From: Algoriphagus oliviformis
GTDB taxonomy: Bacteria > Bacteroidota > Bacteroidia > Cytophagales > Cyclobacteriaceae
NCBI RefSeq assembly: GCF_017254915.1
Contig: NZ_JAFKCT010000003.1
Coordinates: 434,001-498,000 of the forward strand
Length of the DNA: 64,000 nt
Direction of reading: 5' to 3'
In this document: positions 52,985 through 60,920 of the stretch, one piece after another
Layout of the letters: every line of letters starts with the position of its first letter
Numbering within the stretch: position 1 is the first letter of the stretch
Notes under the pieces: generated by a model
The model's database searches: none
The model's input: only the letters and a program-made list of their open reading frames with translations
Told to the model about the DNA's origin: nothing
Translations under genes and position numbers: made by a program

Positions 52985-54028
52985 ATGAAGGAAAAACTCC
53001 TGTCTTTTTTGCTTGCCGCGGCACTCACAGCCTGTCTGACCGCCTACCTCTTTTACCACGTGGGCCTCATCAGCTGGATGCGGGAGCTATCCGCCACCCA
53101 GTGGGTCACCCTAGCCGGGATGATCATCGGAGCGGGACTGCTTATTTCGCAGGGCTACCGCTTTATCATCCAGGTACGTCCTTGGGACCAGGGCCACGTG
53201 ACGCGCTCGATGGCGCTTCTGACCATCCTCACAGGTACCTTGGCCGCCTACACCTACTTTCTGGATGTGATGGTACAGGACTGGCTCTTGGATTTGGGAG
53301 AAAACACAAGCCCCTCCACGGGCAGCCTTTTGCTCAAGGGCGGATTGGTCAGCCTGATCCTCTCCCTGCTGATCATCTGGATAGACTACTCTTGGTTTGC
53401 CTTTGCCCGCTACTCCAAGGAGACCATCCATCGCCTCCGCGAGGAGCGCAACAAAAAAGAACTGCAGTTCAACCTCCTACGCTCCCAACTGACCCCGCAT
53501 TTCCTTTTCAACTCACTCAACACCGCCTCCTACCTGGCGACTTCCCACCCCGACCAAGCGGAGGAATTCATCCGTAAGCTGGCCTTCAATTTCACCAACC
53601 TCATCCGCAACGGCATACAGCCGCTCAACAGCCTGGAGCGGGAGCTGGAGATCGTGGACAACTACATGCACCTGATGAAGGTGCGCTACGGAGACAAAGT
53701 CCTGCTGGAAAAACGGGTCAAAGCCGGTATGGAAGCCAAGCTCTTGCCCGCACTCGGAATTCAGCTTTTGGTGGAAAATGCCATGAAACACAACGTGGCA
53801 AGCCTCGAATCTCCGCTGAAGATCATGATCACCGCCGAGCAGCAGCAGGTGGTCGTGACCAATACGCTTACCCAAAAGCCTGAAAAAGTGGAGTCCACCG
53901 GCATAGGCCTCAGAAACCTGAAAGAGCGCTACCTCCACCATGGCCGCGCCATACCCACGGTCTCCCAGCAGGGAGGCTTCTACGAAGTCCATCTCCCCTA
54001 CGTCACGCCAAAAGACAGCCAGCGATGA
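52985..54028 (+). CDS. LytS-type sensor histidine kinase
   Basis: The 347-residue protein has four membrane helices in the first 145 residues, a coiled linker, and a His_kinase domain with the phospho-acceptor His172 in QLTPHFLFNSLNT. The ATPase part has the N-box LLVENAMKHN (Asn265) and G-box TGIGLRNLKERY. It should phosphorylate the LytTR regulator encoded two genes later. Its stop overlaps the next start by 4 bases (ATGA). Confidence 0.94.
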   Translation: MKEKLLSFLLAAALTACLTAYLFYHVGLISWMRELSATQWVTLAGMIIGAGLLISQGYRFIIQVRPWDQGHVTRSMALLTILTGTLAAYTYFLDVMVQDWLLDLGENTSPSTGSLLLKGGLVSLILSLLIIWIDYSWFAFARYSKETIHRLREERNKKELQFNLLRSQLTPHFLFNSLNTASYLATSHPDQAEEFIRKLAFNFTNLIRNGIQPLNSLERELEIVDNYMHLMKVRYGDKVLLEKRVKAGMEAKLLPALGIQLLVENAMKHNVASLESPLKIMITAEQQQVVVTNTLTQKPEKVESTGIGLRNLKERYLHHGRAIPTVSQQGGFYEVHLPYVTPKDSQR

Positions 54029-55110
54029 AGTCATTCCCCGACATCAAGCCCATCCACCGTCTGGTCTTGCCGATCCTGGTCGGCACGCTGGCCTACTTGG
54101 CCATCCTCCTGGCCTTTGACACGGTGGAGCGCATGCTGGAGGACTTTTTTACCCGGGAGCTGCTCTTCTGCGTGGTCCTCAGCATCGTCCTGCTGGAGGC
54201 CAACCGGGGACTTTTGTTGGCTTTTAAGCAAAAGCTCGTCTATTCCCGTGCCTTCGGAAAGTACGCCTCCGCTCTGATCCTCTGCTCCGCCGCCACCTGC
54301 ATCCTGGTAGTCAGCGGGCTGTTGATCGGCTACTTTTCCTGGTTTGAAAACATGACCGAGGTGGCCGTCTACACCACCGAGCTCAAGATCTTCAATGGAA
54401 TCTTCCTTTTCGTTACGCTGCTTTTCCAAAGCCACTTTTTGGGCTTTTACCTGATCCACAAGCGCTTTGAGCGGGAGCTGGAGCGGGAAAGTCGAAAAAA
54501 GGAAAGCCTGGATCGGGACGTCAGCCTTTTCCACTACCGGCTCAACCCGCAGTTTCTCCTGACCTGCCTGGACGCCATCCTGCTGAGACTGAAAGAAAAG
54601 CAGCACGAGGAGGCCGACGAGGGCATCCTGCTCCTGTCGGAGATCTATCGCCATTCCCTCCACTCCCGGGAGGAGCTGGTACCGCTGGAGGAGGAGCTTG
54701 CGGCCATGAGGCTCAAGGCGGCATTTCTCAACCAGTTTGTGTCCAAACACATCGAAATAAGCAAGCCGACGGGAGAGCAAGACTTCCTGCTGGTGCCCCG
54801 CACCCTGACCCAGCTCCTGGAAGCCGTCGCCTATTCGCAGCTTTCTTCCTCTTCGGCTCCGCTCACCATCACCGTGGACATACATCGAGACCAGCTGGAG
54901 CTGAGCTTCCCCTGCACCTTTTCTCTGACGGCAGAGGAGCAGCTCTACAGCGCGCTCCACGAGGTGCAGCAGCAATACGCCTGGCTCCACAAAAGCCTGA
55001 AATGGACCGCCAACTCCACCTTTTTCATCTATATTCCCTTGGAAAAACCCTTTGAAGAGCTGCCTCTTCAGGAGAAACCCAAACCTACCTCCACCACCCA
55101 GCCCAAATGA
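54025..55110 (+). CDS. LytS-like pseudo-histidine kinase
   Basis: The 361-residue protein has the same architecture as the preceding kinase: four membrane helices to about residue 145, a charged linker and a LytS-like dimerisation region. The key motif reads YRLNPQFLLTCLDAI: Gln176 replaces the phospho-accepting His. In the ATPase part the N-box is replaced by LLEAVAYSQ and no G-box is visible. It probably cannot phosphorylate and may instead pair with the active kinase as a sensor or modulator. It is coupled by 4-base overlaps to the genes on both sides. The C-terminal tail is proline-rich. Confidence 0.85.
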   Translation: MKSFPDIKPIHRLVLPILVGTLAYLAILLAFDTVERMLEDFFTRELLFCVVLSIVLLEANRGLLLAFKQKLVYSRAFGKYASALILCSAATCILVVSGLLIGYFSWFENMTEVAVYTTELKIFNGIFLFVTLLFQSHFLGFYLIHKRFERELERESRKKESLDRDVSLFHYRLNPQFLLTCLDAILLRLKEKQHEEADEGILLLSEIYRHSLHSREELVPLEEELAAMRLKAAFLNQFVSKHIEISKPTGEQDFLLVPRTLTQLLEAVAYSQLSSSSAPLTITVDIHRDQLELSFPCTFSLTAEEQLYSALHEVQQQYAWLHKSLKWTANSTFFIYIPLEKPFEELPLQEKPKPTSTTQPK

Positions 55111-55874
55111 AAGTCCTGCTGATAGAAGACGAAATCCCGGCCATCGAGAAAGTCACTCACTTCCTGGCCAAGTACGACCCGGATTCGCAGCTGCTGGGAG
55201 TCGCCAAGTCCATCGCCGAGGCCGTTCCGCTTCTGACCAGTCTCGGCCCCGAGGCTGATGTACTGCTCATGGACGTGCACTTGGAGGACGGGCTTTCTTT
55301 TCAGGCGCTGGATCGGGTTGGTTTTTTCAAGCCGGTGATCTTCATCACGGCGCATAGCCAATATGCGCTGGAGGCATTCAAGGCCAATGGCATCGACTAC
55401 TTGGTCAAGCCCATCAGCTATGCGGCCTTTGCCGCGAGCCTGGACAAGCTGCGCCAGCTTCGGGACAAGCCCGCCGTCCTCCAGCCCAACATTTGGCAGC
55501 AGCTGGCCAAGCCCTCCTACAAGGAGCGCTTCATGGTCAAGATCGGCGAGCACATCCACTCCGTGCCCGCCCAGACAGTCCGGATTTTTTTCGCAGAGGG
55601 AAAAAACACCTACCTGATCCGGGAAGACGGCAGAAAACTCATCACCGACTACAAGATGGAAACGCTGGAAGAAGTCCTGAATCCGGAGCACTTCTTCCGG
55701 GTAAACCGGAGCTACCTCATCCATCTCGACGCCATCAAAGACGTGCTGGTCTACTCCAACAGCCGCCTAAAAATCAACCCCAACTTCCCCTTTGCCGAGG
55801 AGATCATCGTCAGCCGCGACCGGGTGCAGGGATTCAAGCAGTGGCTGGATGGGGAAAGAAAGTCGGATTTTTGA
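55107..55874 (+). CDS. LytTR-family response regulator
   Basis: The 255-residue protein has a receiver domain (LLIEDE acidic pair; Asp56 in LLMDVHLEDG; Thr81 in FITAHSQ; Lys101 in LVKPI) and a LytTR DNA-binding domain at about 140-245 (ERFMVKIGEHIHSV, YLIREDGRKLITDYKMETLE, FFRVNRSYLIHLDAI). It is the output of the kinase/pseudokinase pair. Target promoters are not known. Confidence 0.95.
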   Translation: MKVLLIEDEIPAIEKVTHFLAKYDPDSQLLGVAKSIAEAVPLLTSLGPEADVLLMDVHLEDGLSFQALDRVGFFKPVIFITAHSQYALEAFKANGIDYLVKPISYAAFAASLDKLRQLRDKPAVLQPNIWQQLAKPSYKERFMVKIGEHIHSVPAQTVRIFFAEGKNTYLIREDGRKLITDYKMETLEEVLNPEHFFRVNRSYLIHLDAIKDVLVYSNSRLKINPNFPFAEEIIVSRDRVQGFKQWLDGERKSDF

Positions 55875-56017
55875 TTTACGAAGTACGATTTACAACCCAG
55901 CAGAAAGTTTCGGCATCCGAATCGGAACGGACTCGAATCTCAATTTTCAAATCTCAAACGGAAGGCCGTGCAAATGAGCTCAAGAGCGCGTAAATCGTAT
56001 TTCGTACATCGTACTTA
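55871..56017. repeat. Inverted repeat element between convergent genes
   Basis: TACGAAGTACGATTTAC near the left end pairs with GTAAATCGTATTTCGTA near the right end (15 of 16 bases or better). The interior includes CAATTTTCAAATCTCAAAC, a word type also found at 12459-12481. It fills the gap between the LytTR gene and the convergent PLP enzyme gene and may act as a terminator. Confidence 0.6.
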
Positions 56018-57115
56018 GGCAAGCGCGTGATCCAAATCCTCCAGCAGATCGTCCGTATGCTCCAGGCCCACGGAGACGCGGAGGAGGTTTTGGGGAGTTT
56101 TGGTATCGGGGCCTTCCACGGCGGCGCGGCGCTCGATCAGGCTCTCGACTCCACCCAGGCTGGTTGCGTTGGCGAAAAGCCGGAGTTTGGACACAACTGC
56201 CTCGGCTTCGGAAGCTCCGCCTTTGACCGTGAAGGAAAGCATGCCCCCGAAGCCACTCATCTGTCCAGCGGCGATCTCATGGCCGGGATGGTGTTTGAGA
56301 CCGGGGTAAAAGACTTTCTCGACCTTTGGATGCTGCCCCAGGAAATCCGCCAAAATCATCGCATGCTGTGCGTGACCCCGCATGCGATAGGCCAGCGTGC
56401 GGATGCTTCTGACCAAGTAGTAGCAATCCGTCGGTGAGGGCACCGCTCCGCCTATGTGCTGCACAGCTCGGATTTTGTCCCAAAAGGCATTTTTCTCCCG
56501 AGTCACCAAAGCCCCTCCCAGGATATCCGAATGTCCGCCAAAATATTTGGTGCTGCTGTGCATGACGATATCGGAGCCGAGGTCGATGGGATTCTGAAAA
56601 ACAGGGGTCGCAAAGGTATTGTCACAAGCCAACAAGGCTCCTTGGGCTTTAGCCAAATCGGAGATGGCACGGATATCGGAGATTTTCAGGAGGGGATTGG
56701 AGGGCGTCTCGACCCAAAAGAGTCGCGTATTCGGCCGAACCGCCCTTTTCACCGCCTCCAGATCCGCCATATCCACGAAGCTCACCTCGTGAATCCCCGC
56801 AAAGAGCACCTTCATCGACTGGGCCAGCCCATGGTACATGTCGTCGGGAGCGATGATGTGTGAGCCTGGTTCCAAAGCCTGGAACATCGCCGTTCCGGCC
56901 GCATTGCCGGATGAAAAAGCCGCGGCATCGGCACCTTTCTCCATCGCTGCCAAAAGATCCTCCAGCGCCGCCCGGTTGGGATTGTTGGCGCGGGTGTAGA
57001 TCATCGGCCCGCTGCCATGCTCGAAATTGGTGCTGAGCGTGATCGGCTGGACGATGGGACGGTTGGAATCGGTCTGCTGTATGCCTCTGTGAATGGTCAG
57101 GGTCTCAAATTTCAT
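56015..57115 (-). CDS. Cys/Met metabolism PLP-dependent enzyme
   Basis: The 366-residue protein has LSTNFEHGSGPMIYTRANNP, SSGNAAGTAMFQAL, WVETPSNPLLKISDIRAI, LACDNTFATPVFQNP and the PLP Lys in HSSTKYFGGHSDILGGALVT. This is the trans-sulfuration family (cystathionine gamma-synthase, cystathionine gamma/beta-lyase, methionine gamma-lyase). Which reaction it performs cannot be decided here. It is monocistronic between two repeat elements. Confidence 0.92.
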   Translation of the reverse strand: MKFETLTIHRGIQQTDSNRPIVQPITLSTNFEHGSGPMIYTRANNPNRAALEDLLAAMEKGADAAAFSSGNAAGTAMFQALEPGSHIIAPDDMYHGLAQSMKVLFAGIHEVSFVDMADLEAVKRAVRPNTRLFWVETPSNPLLKISDIRAISDLAKAQGALLACDNTFATPVFQNPIDLGSDIVMHSSTKYFGGHSDILGGALVTREKNAFWDKIRAVQHIGGAVPSPTDCYYLVRSIRTLAYRMRGHAQHAMILADFLGQHPKVEKVFYPGLKHHPGHEIAAGQMSGFGGMLSFTVKGGASEAEAVVSKLRLFANATSLGGVESLIERRAAVEGPDTKTPQNLLRVSVGLEHTDDLLEDLDHALA

Positions 57116-57137
57116 AGTCGGTGAGTTTTCTTTTCAT

Positions 57138-57346
57138 GACTATCCGCAATCTTGCCAGTAAGCAAATTCGTTTCTTCAATCTGGCCTGTCTGCTCAGGCA
57201 GGTCGGAAGACCGATGACCGATGCTTCGGTATACGCTACTTCCGTAGCTCCAGTGCTCAGCACAGGCGACCGAAGTAGGGCAAAGCCCCAATTTTAGCGT
57301 TCTTTCGGATTGTCTCAGTTACCTACTGGCATAAAAGCGGATAACC
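57138..57346 (-). repeat. MITE-like dispersed element, copy B
   Basis: This 209-bp copy is the reverse orientation of 20014-20188. The ends are GACTATCCGCAATCTTGCC-AGTAAG and the inverted form of GGTTATCCGCTTTTATGCC-AGTAGG. The interior keeps CCGAAGTAGGGCAAAGCCCC, GGTCGGAAGACCGATGACCG and CTGTCTGCTCAGGCAGG but carries an extra segment of about 50 bases in place of half the 36-bp palindrome of copy A. No gene lies in 57116-57472. Confidence 0.8.
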
Positions 57347-57472
57347 ATATTTGCTTTTAAATTAGGAAAGTTGGTCGGCACTTAGCCCGTGTTTTCTAAA
57401 AAAACCTTAAAGTCCTCCGCCTGTTCCAACCTTTCGGGACTTTTCAGCCTCTTTTATTCAGAAGACGGATCA

Positions 57473-58003
57473 ATGGAAAAGCAACAGATAGACTATAGCC
57501 TGATCGAGCTGGTGATCGCCCAAGACAGAAAGGCGCAGTTTCAGCTCTTCGAGATGACCAAGCGCATGGTCTATTCCCTGGCTTTCCGGATTCTCAACGA
57601 CGAGGACACGGCGCACGACGTGCTCCAAGACACCTACGTGAAGGTTTTCCAGGAAATCAGAAATCTCAAACATCCCGAGGCGCTGATCTCCTGGATGAAG
57701 ACCATCGCTGCGCGAAAAGCGGTGGAGAGAGCCAAGCGACAGTTTGAGTTTGAAGAGCTGAGCGCAGTGGACGAGCGGGTCGAAGACCATTTTGAGGCTT
57801 GGTTTGACGCGGAGCTGTTGGACCAGGCAATCCGCAGCCTGCCGCCGAGCTCGCGGACGGTGTTCATGCTGGTGGCGGTGGAGGGCTACCCCCACCAGGA
57901 GGCCGCGCGAATGCTCGGCATCAGCGAAAACACCTCCAAGTCCCAGCTGAACTACGCCAGGAAACTGCTGAAAACACGAATCAAAACCCTGCTGCAAGCA
58001 TGA
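57473..58003 (+). CDS. ECF RNA polymerase sigma factor
   Basis: From the ATG at 57473 (MEKQQIDYSLIELVIAQDRK) the protein has 176 residues. Region 2 shows FEMTKRMVYSLAFRILNDED, TAHDVLQDTYVKVFQEIRNL and SWMKTIAARKAVERAK; region 4 shows LPPSSRTVFMLVAVEGYPHQ and EAARMLGISENTSKSQLNYA. The stop overlaps the next gene by 4 bases. The upstream frame to 57389 is rejected as it runs toward the repeat. Confidence 0.92.
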   Translation: MEKQQIDYSLIELVIAQDRKAQFQLFEMTKRMVYSLAFRILNDEDTAHDVLQDTYVKVFQEIRNLKHPEALISWMKTIAARKAVERAKRQFEFEELSAVDERVEDHFEAWFDAELLDQAIRSLPPSSRTVFMLVAVEGYPHQEAARMLGISENTSKSQLNYARKLLKTRIKTLLQA

Positions 58004-58710
58004 AAAAGCTACCAGAACACTCGCCCAAAGAAGGCACCTGGGAGAACATCCTCCGGCAGGGCGACTTTGACCTGCAGTGCCGAAGCCTGCTGGGCAATCT
58101 GCCTGACTATGCTCCCAGAGCGGATGCTTGGGCTGAACTCGAAAAAAAACTCTCTAAACGGGAAAAGCCGGTTTTCTTCGTCTATTGGAAAACGGCCGCC
58201 GCAATATCTTTGGTTTTGGCGGCAATGGCTTGGCTTCTCTTGGACTCCCAAAAGATGCCCAAAAGCCAAAGCACAGGGCCTGTCCTGAGCCACGGCGCTC
58301 CCGAGCAACTATCTGTGCCTGCCGAAAAGCCCTTGGAAAGAGCCGAGCCTATAGAGTCTTCGTCCACTCCTGCCCTACTTTCAGCCGAGGCGGAGATTCC
58401 CAAAGTAAATCCACGCCCGGCCGATCAAGCGGAGGAGAAAACAGATCCGCGACCGGAGCATACTCCAGTCGAACTACCCGAGCGGGATCTCCCAAGCCCG
58501 AGCCTTGCGATGGCGGAACCAACAATCGAATCCTTACCCTTGGAGACTCGGGATACCCGCCATGAGGTGAGGATCTCCTGGGGCATGCAGCCTGAGAAGC
58601 CCAAACCCCGGGCGACTTTTGGGATCGGCAGACCGGAAACAACCCAAGAAACGCAGGTCTCCAGGCTAGACAAGCCTCCGGGAACGATCCGGATCAAATT
58701 CAAGAACTAA
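58000..58710 (+). CDS. Probable anti-sigma factor, single membrane helix
   Basis: The 236-residue protein has a cytoplasmic N-terminal part (SPKEGTWENILRQGDFDLQC, ADAWAELEKKLSKRE), one membrane helix at about 64-82 (TAAAISLVLAAMAWLLL) and a long Pro/Glu/Ser-rich extracytoplasmic tail. Position and layout fit an anti-sigma factor for the sigma factor it overlaps by 4 bases, though no conserved anti-sigma domain is recognised. The tail end (RLDKPPGTIRIKFKN) is basic. Confidence 0.75.
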   Translation: MKKLPEHSPKEGTWENILRQGDFDLQCRSLLGNLPDYAPRADAWAELEKKLSKREKPVFFVYWKTAAAISLVLAAMAWLLLDSQKMPKSQSTGPVLSHGAPEQLSVPAEKPLERAEPIESSSTPALLSAEAEIPKVNPRPADQAEEKTDPRPEHTPVELPERDLPSPSLAMAEPTIESLPLETRDTRHEVRISWGMQPEKPKPRATFGIGRPETTQETQVSRLDKPPGTIRIKFKN

Positions 58711-58735
58711 CTCCCTTTCACACATAAATCCCTGA

Positions 58736-59497
58736 ATGATGAAAAGAATCCTACTTCTTATTGGCATCGCCATGTCCTTTGCGCAAGGTGTGCTGGCCCA
58801 GGAGGCCATCAACAAGCTCTCTGAAAAAAGCGAGCGCTACCTCGACGAAAACTACCCGGTGACGGATACGCTGGTCTTCAGCTTCCCCAACGAAGGGAAA
58901 CTGGCCCTGTATTTCAACCACAAGTACTACGACACCGACTCGATTACGGCGGTGTTTCAGCCACTTTTGGAGAAAGCGACCCGATTCCCGGAGTTTCAGA
59001 CGCTCGCCTATCGCCTCGACGAAAACTTCCCCGCAACCCAACTAGACCAAGTCAAGTTTGAAATAGAAAAGAAATACGTGCCCCATCTGGAAATGCTGGG
59101 ACTGACCTTTCCGGTCGGGCTGGACTTCACCGGAGGCAACTTCACGCCCGTGGTCGGGTTTCGTGCGATGGTGCATGTACGGAACAAGGCCTTTGGCGCC
59201 TCGATCACCAACACGATCCATTTTCCCACACCGGTGGAAAACAAGCTGCAGGTCAACAGCAACTGGTTTGTCAATGCGGAATTTTCCTGGGAGCTCCGCA
59301 ACATCGACTCCTCCAAGCGTAATACCATCGGGGTGGGCTACCTCCTCAACGACAGCAGCCCCGTCCTTTTCCCCGGCCACACGATCCAGGCCTACTACAA
59401 CCGGAAGATCAGCGACAACATTTCCCTCCAAGTCGGCGTCATCGGCACCGACAACCTCAAGACCTTCTATCCCACGGTCGGGATTCGATTTTGGTAA
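58736..59497 (+). CDS. Exported beta-barrel-like protein of the sigma operon
   Basis: The 253-residue protein has a signal peptide ending VLAQ, a helical segment (EAINKLSEKSERYLDENYPV), and a C-terminal half of strands with a terminal aromatic (FYPTVGIRFW), suggesting an outer-membrane barrel. Not recognised as a named family. It starts 25 bases after the anti-sigma gene and is closed by a terminator, so it is probably part of the same transcript. Confidence 0.7.
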   Translation: MMKRILLLIGIAMSFAQGVLAQEAINKLSEKSERYLDENYPVTDTLVFSFPNEGKLALYFNHKYYDTDSITAVFQPLLEKATRFPEFQTLAYRLDENFPATQLDQVKFEIEKKYVPHLEMLGLTFPVGLDFTGGNFTPVVGFRAMVHVRNKAFGASITNTIHFPTPVENKLQVNSNWFVNAEFSWELRNIDSSKRNTIGVGYLLNDSSPVLFPGHTIQAYYNRKISDNISLQVGVIGTDNLKTFYPTVGIRFW

Positions 59498-59532
59498 ACA
59501 AAAACGCCAGCGAAAAGCTGGCGTTTTTGTTT
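59496..59532. terminator. Bidirectional rho-independent terminator
   Basis: AAACAAAAACGCCAGC pairs perfectly with GCTGGCGTTTTTGTTT around GAAAA. The stem overlaps the stop codon of the upstream gene and has A's and T's on both sides, so it can serve both converging genes. Confidence 0.88.
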
Positions 59533-59583
59533 AGAGGCCAAGACGATGATGTCTTGATTCTAGCGTCTAAAATCTAGCGTCTC

Positions 59584-60054
59584 TTACCTTATCCGATCCA
59601 CCGAGCGGACGAGCGCTTCGTCTTTTCGGATAAAGCGGTTGGCGACCATATTGCAGACCATCGCCACAAGAATCGCCCAAAACCCAATTTTATACGTTCC
59701 GGAGACTTCTATCCCCAGCTCGGAGTTGAGCCCGTTGGTCGTCAAAAAGGTCGTAGCCACCAAGCCTACCATCAGGAGGCTGTTGACCATGTTGAGCATC
59801 ATCTGGCGGCCACGGTCTTTGTACTGAAAAATGGAAATCAGCGCCAACAGCCCAGCAAAGGCCGCCAGCGCAGCGAGGTACCACTTGGAGGTAGCGCTGA
59901 TCACCTCTCCGTCTGCGTCGAGGTTTTCCAGCACAAAAGCATTGAGCTGCCACACCTGTCCTTCGACGGCCTGCTCCCAGAGTCCGGTACCGATGGTGAC
60001 ACCCATACACACCACCACGAGAAACAAAAAGACGGTTTGAATTCGCTGAATCAT
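59584..60054 (-). CDS. DUF4293 membrane protein
   Basis: From the ATG at 60054 (MIQRIQTVFLFLVVVCMGVT) the protein has 156 residues with four membrane helices. MIQRIQ plus the helix layout (YLAALAAFAGLLALISIFQY, MMLNMVNSLLMVGLV) is typical of DUF4293, a family restricted to Bacteroidota. Function unknown. Divergent from truA. Confidence 0.9.
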   Translation of the reverse strand: MIQRIQTVFLFLVVVCMGVTIGTGLWEQAVEGQVWQLNAFVLENLDADGEVISATSKWYLAALAAFAGLLALISIFQYKDRGRQMMLNMVNSLLMVGLVATTFLTTNGLNSELGIEVSGTYKIGFWAILVAMVCNMVANRFIRKDEALVRSVDRIR

Positions 60055-60140
60055 TGGTTCTGTTTTTTTTGTGCAAAGAAAAGCCCAAATCCAGTCAATA
60101 CCAAGCATCACATCCTCCAAGGGGAATTGGTCGGGAATTG

Positions 60141-60148
60141 TATCTTTG
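60141..60148 (+). promoter_or_regulatory. -7 element of the truA promoter
   Basis: TATCTTTG at 60141-60148 fits TAnnTTTG, only 8 bases before the truA ATG, so the transcript would be nearly leaderless. A matching TTG at the expected distance is not seen. Confidence 0.5.
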
Positions 60149-60155
60149 CAGCCGT

Positions 60156-60914
60156 ATGGATGAGACCAAGAGGTATTTTCTGGAATTGAGCTACAAAGGG
60201 ACCGACTTTCACGGTTGGCAAACGCAGGAAAACGTGATGACGGTGCAGGAATGCCTGGAAAACGCCCTGTCCACCTATCTCCGAAAACCGACTCCGATAT
60301 TGGGGAGCGGGCGCACAGACAAGGGCGTACACGCCAACATGCAGGTGTGCCACTTTGACCACACCGGCCCCGAGCTCGGGGGAAATTTTCTGAAGGGTCT
60401 CAACGCCATCCTTCCCAAGGACATCGCCATCCATTCCATCCGCAGGGTCAAAGAAGATGCCCACGCGCGCTTCGACGCGGTGCGCCGCTCGTATGTGTAC
60501 CGCATCATTTTCCGCAAAAACCCGTTTCTAGATCAGTTGGCCTGGCATTGTTTTTACGATCCCGATGTGGAAAAGATGAACCTGGCCGCCGAGGCCCTGC
60601 TCCGGCACGAGGACTTTGAGAGCTTCAGCAAGGTACACACCGACGTCACGCACTTCCGCTGCGACATTATGTCCGCGCGATGGGAACAAAAAGACGGAGA
60701 ATTGCTATTTCATATAACCGCAAACCGTTTTTTGCGTGGGATGGTACGGACCATCGTGGGGACCTTGATCGAAGTGGGGAGGGGCTTTCGCCAGCCCGAG
60801 GAGATGGACGAGATCATCCTGTCGCGCAAACGTGCCAACGCCGGAAAAGCCGCCCCTGCCAAAGGCCTTTTCCTCAACAAAATCGAATATCGAAAAGAAA
60901 TATACCTAGACTAA
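60156..60914 (+). CDS. truA: tRNA pseudouridine synthase A
   Basis: From the ATG at 60156 (MDETKRYFLELSYKGTDFHG) the protein has 252 residues. The catalytic Asp lies in GSGRTDKGVHANMQ, with HARFDAVRRSYVYRI and NRFLRGMVRTIVGTLIEVG also typical. It makes pseudouridine at positions 38-40 of tRNAs. The ABC exporter gene starts 6 bases after its stop. Confidence 0.96.
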   Translation: MDETKRYFLELSYKGTDFHGWQTQENVMTVQECLENALSTYLRKPTPILGSGRTDKGVHANMQVCHFDHTGPELGGNFLKGLNAILPKDIAIHSIRRVKEDAHARFDAVRRSYVYRIIFRKNPFLDQLAWHCFYDPDVEKMNLAAEALLRHEDFESFSKVHTDVTHFRCDIMSARWEQKDGELLFHITANRFLRGMVRTIVGTLIEVGRGFRQPEEMDEIILSRKRANAGKAAPAKGLFLNKIEYRKEIYLD

Positions 60915-60920
60915 CCCGCC

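Noticed and set aside
55792..56017. Possible transposon end at the LytTR/PLP-enzyme junction
   Set aside because: The inverted repeat is there, but I see no transposase, target duplication or second full copy in the window, so it is listed only as a repeat.
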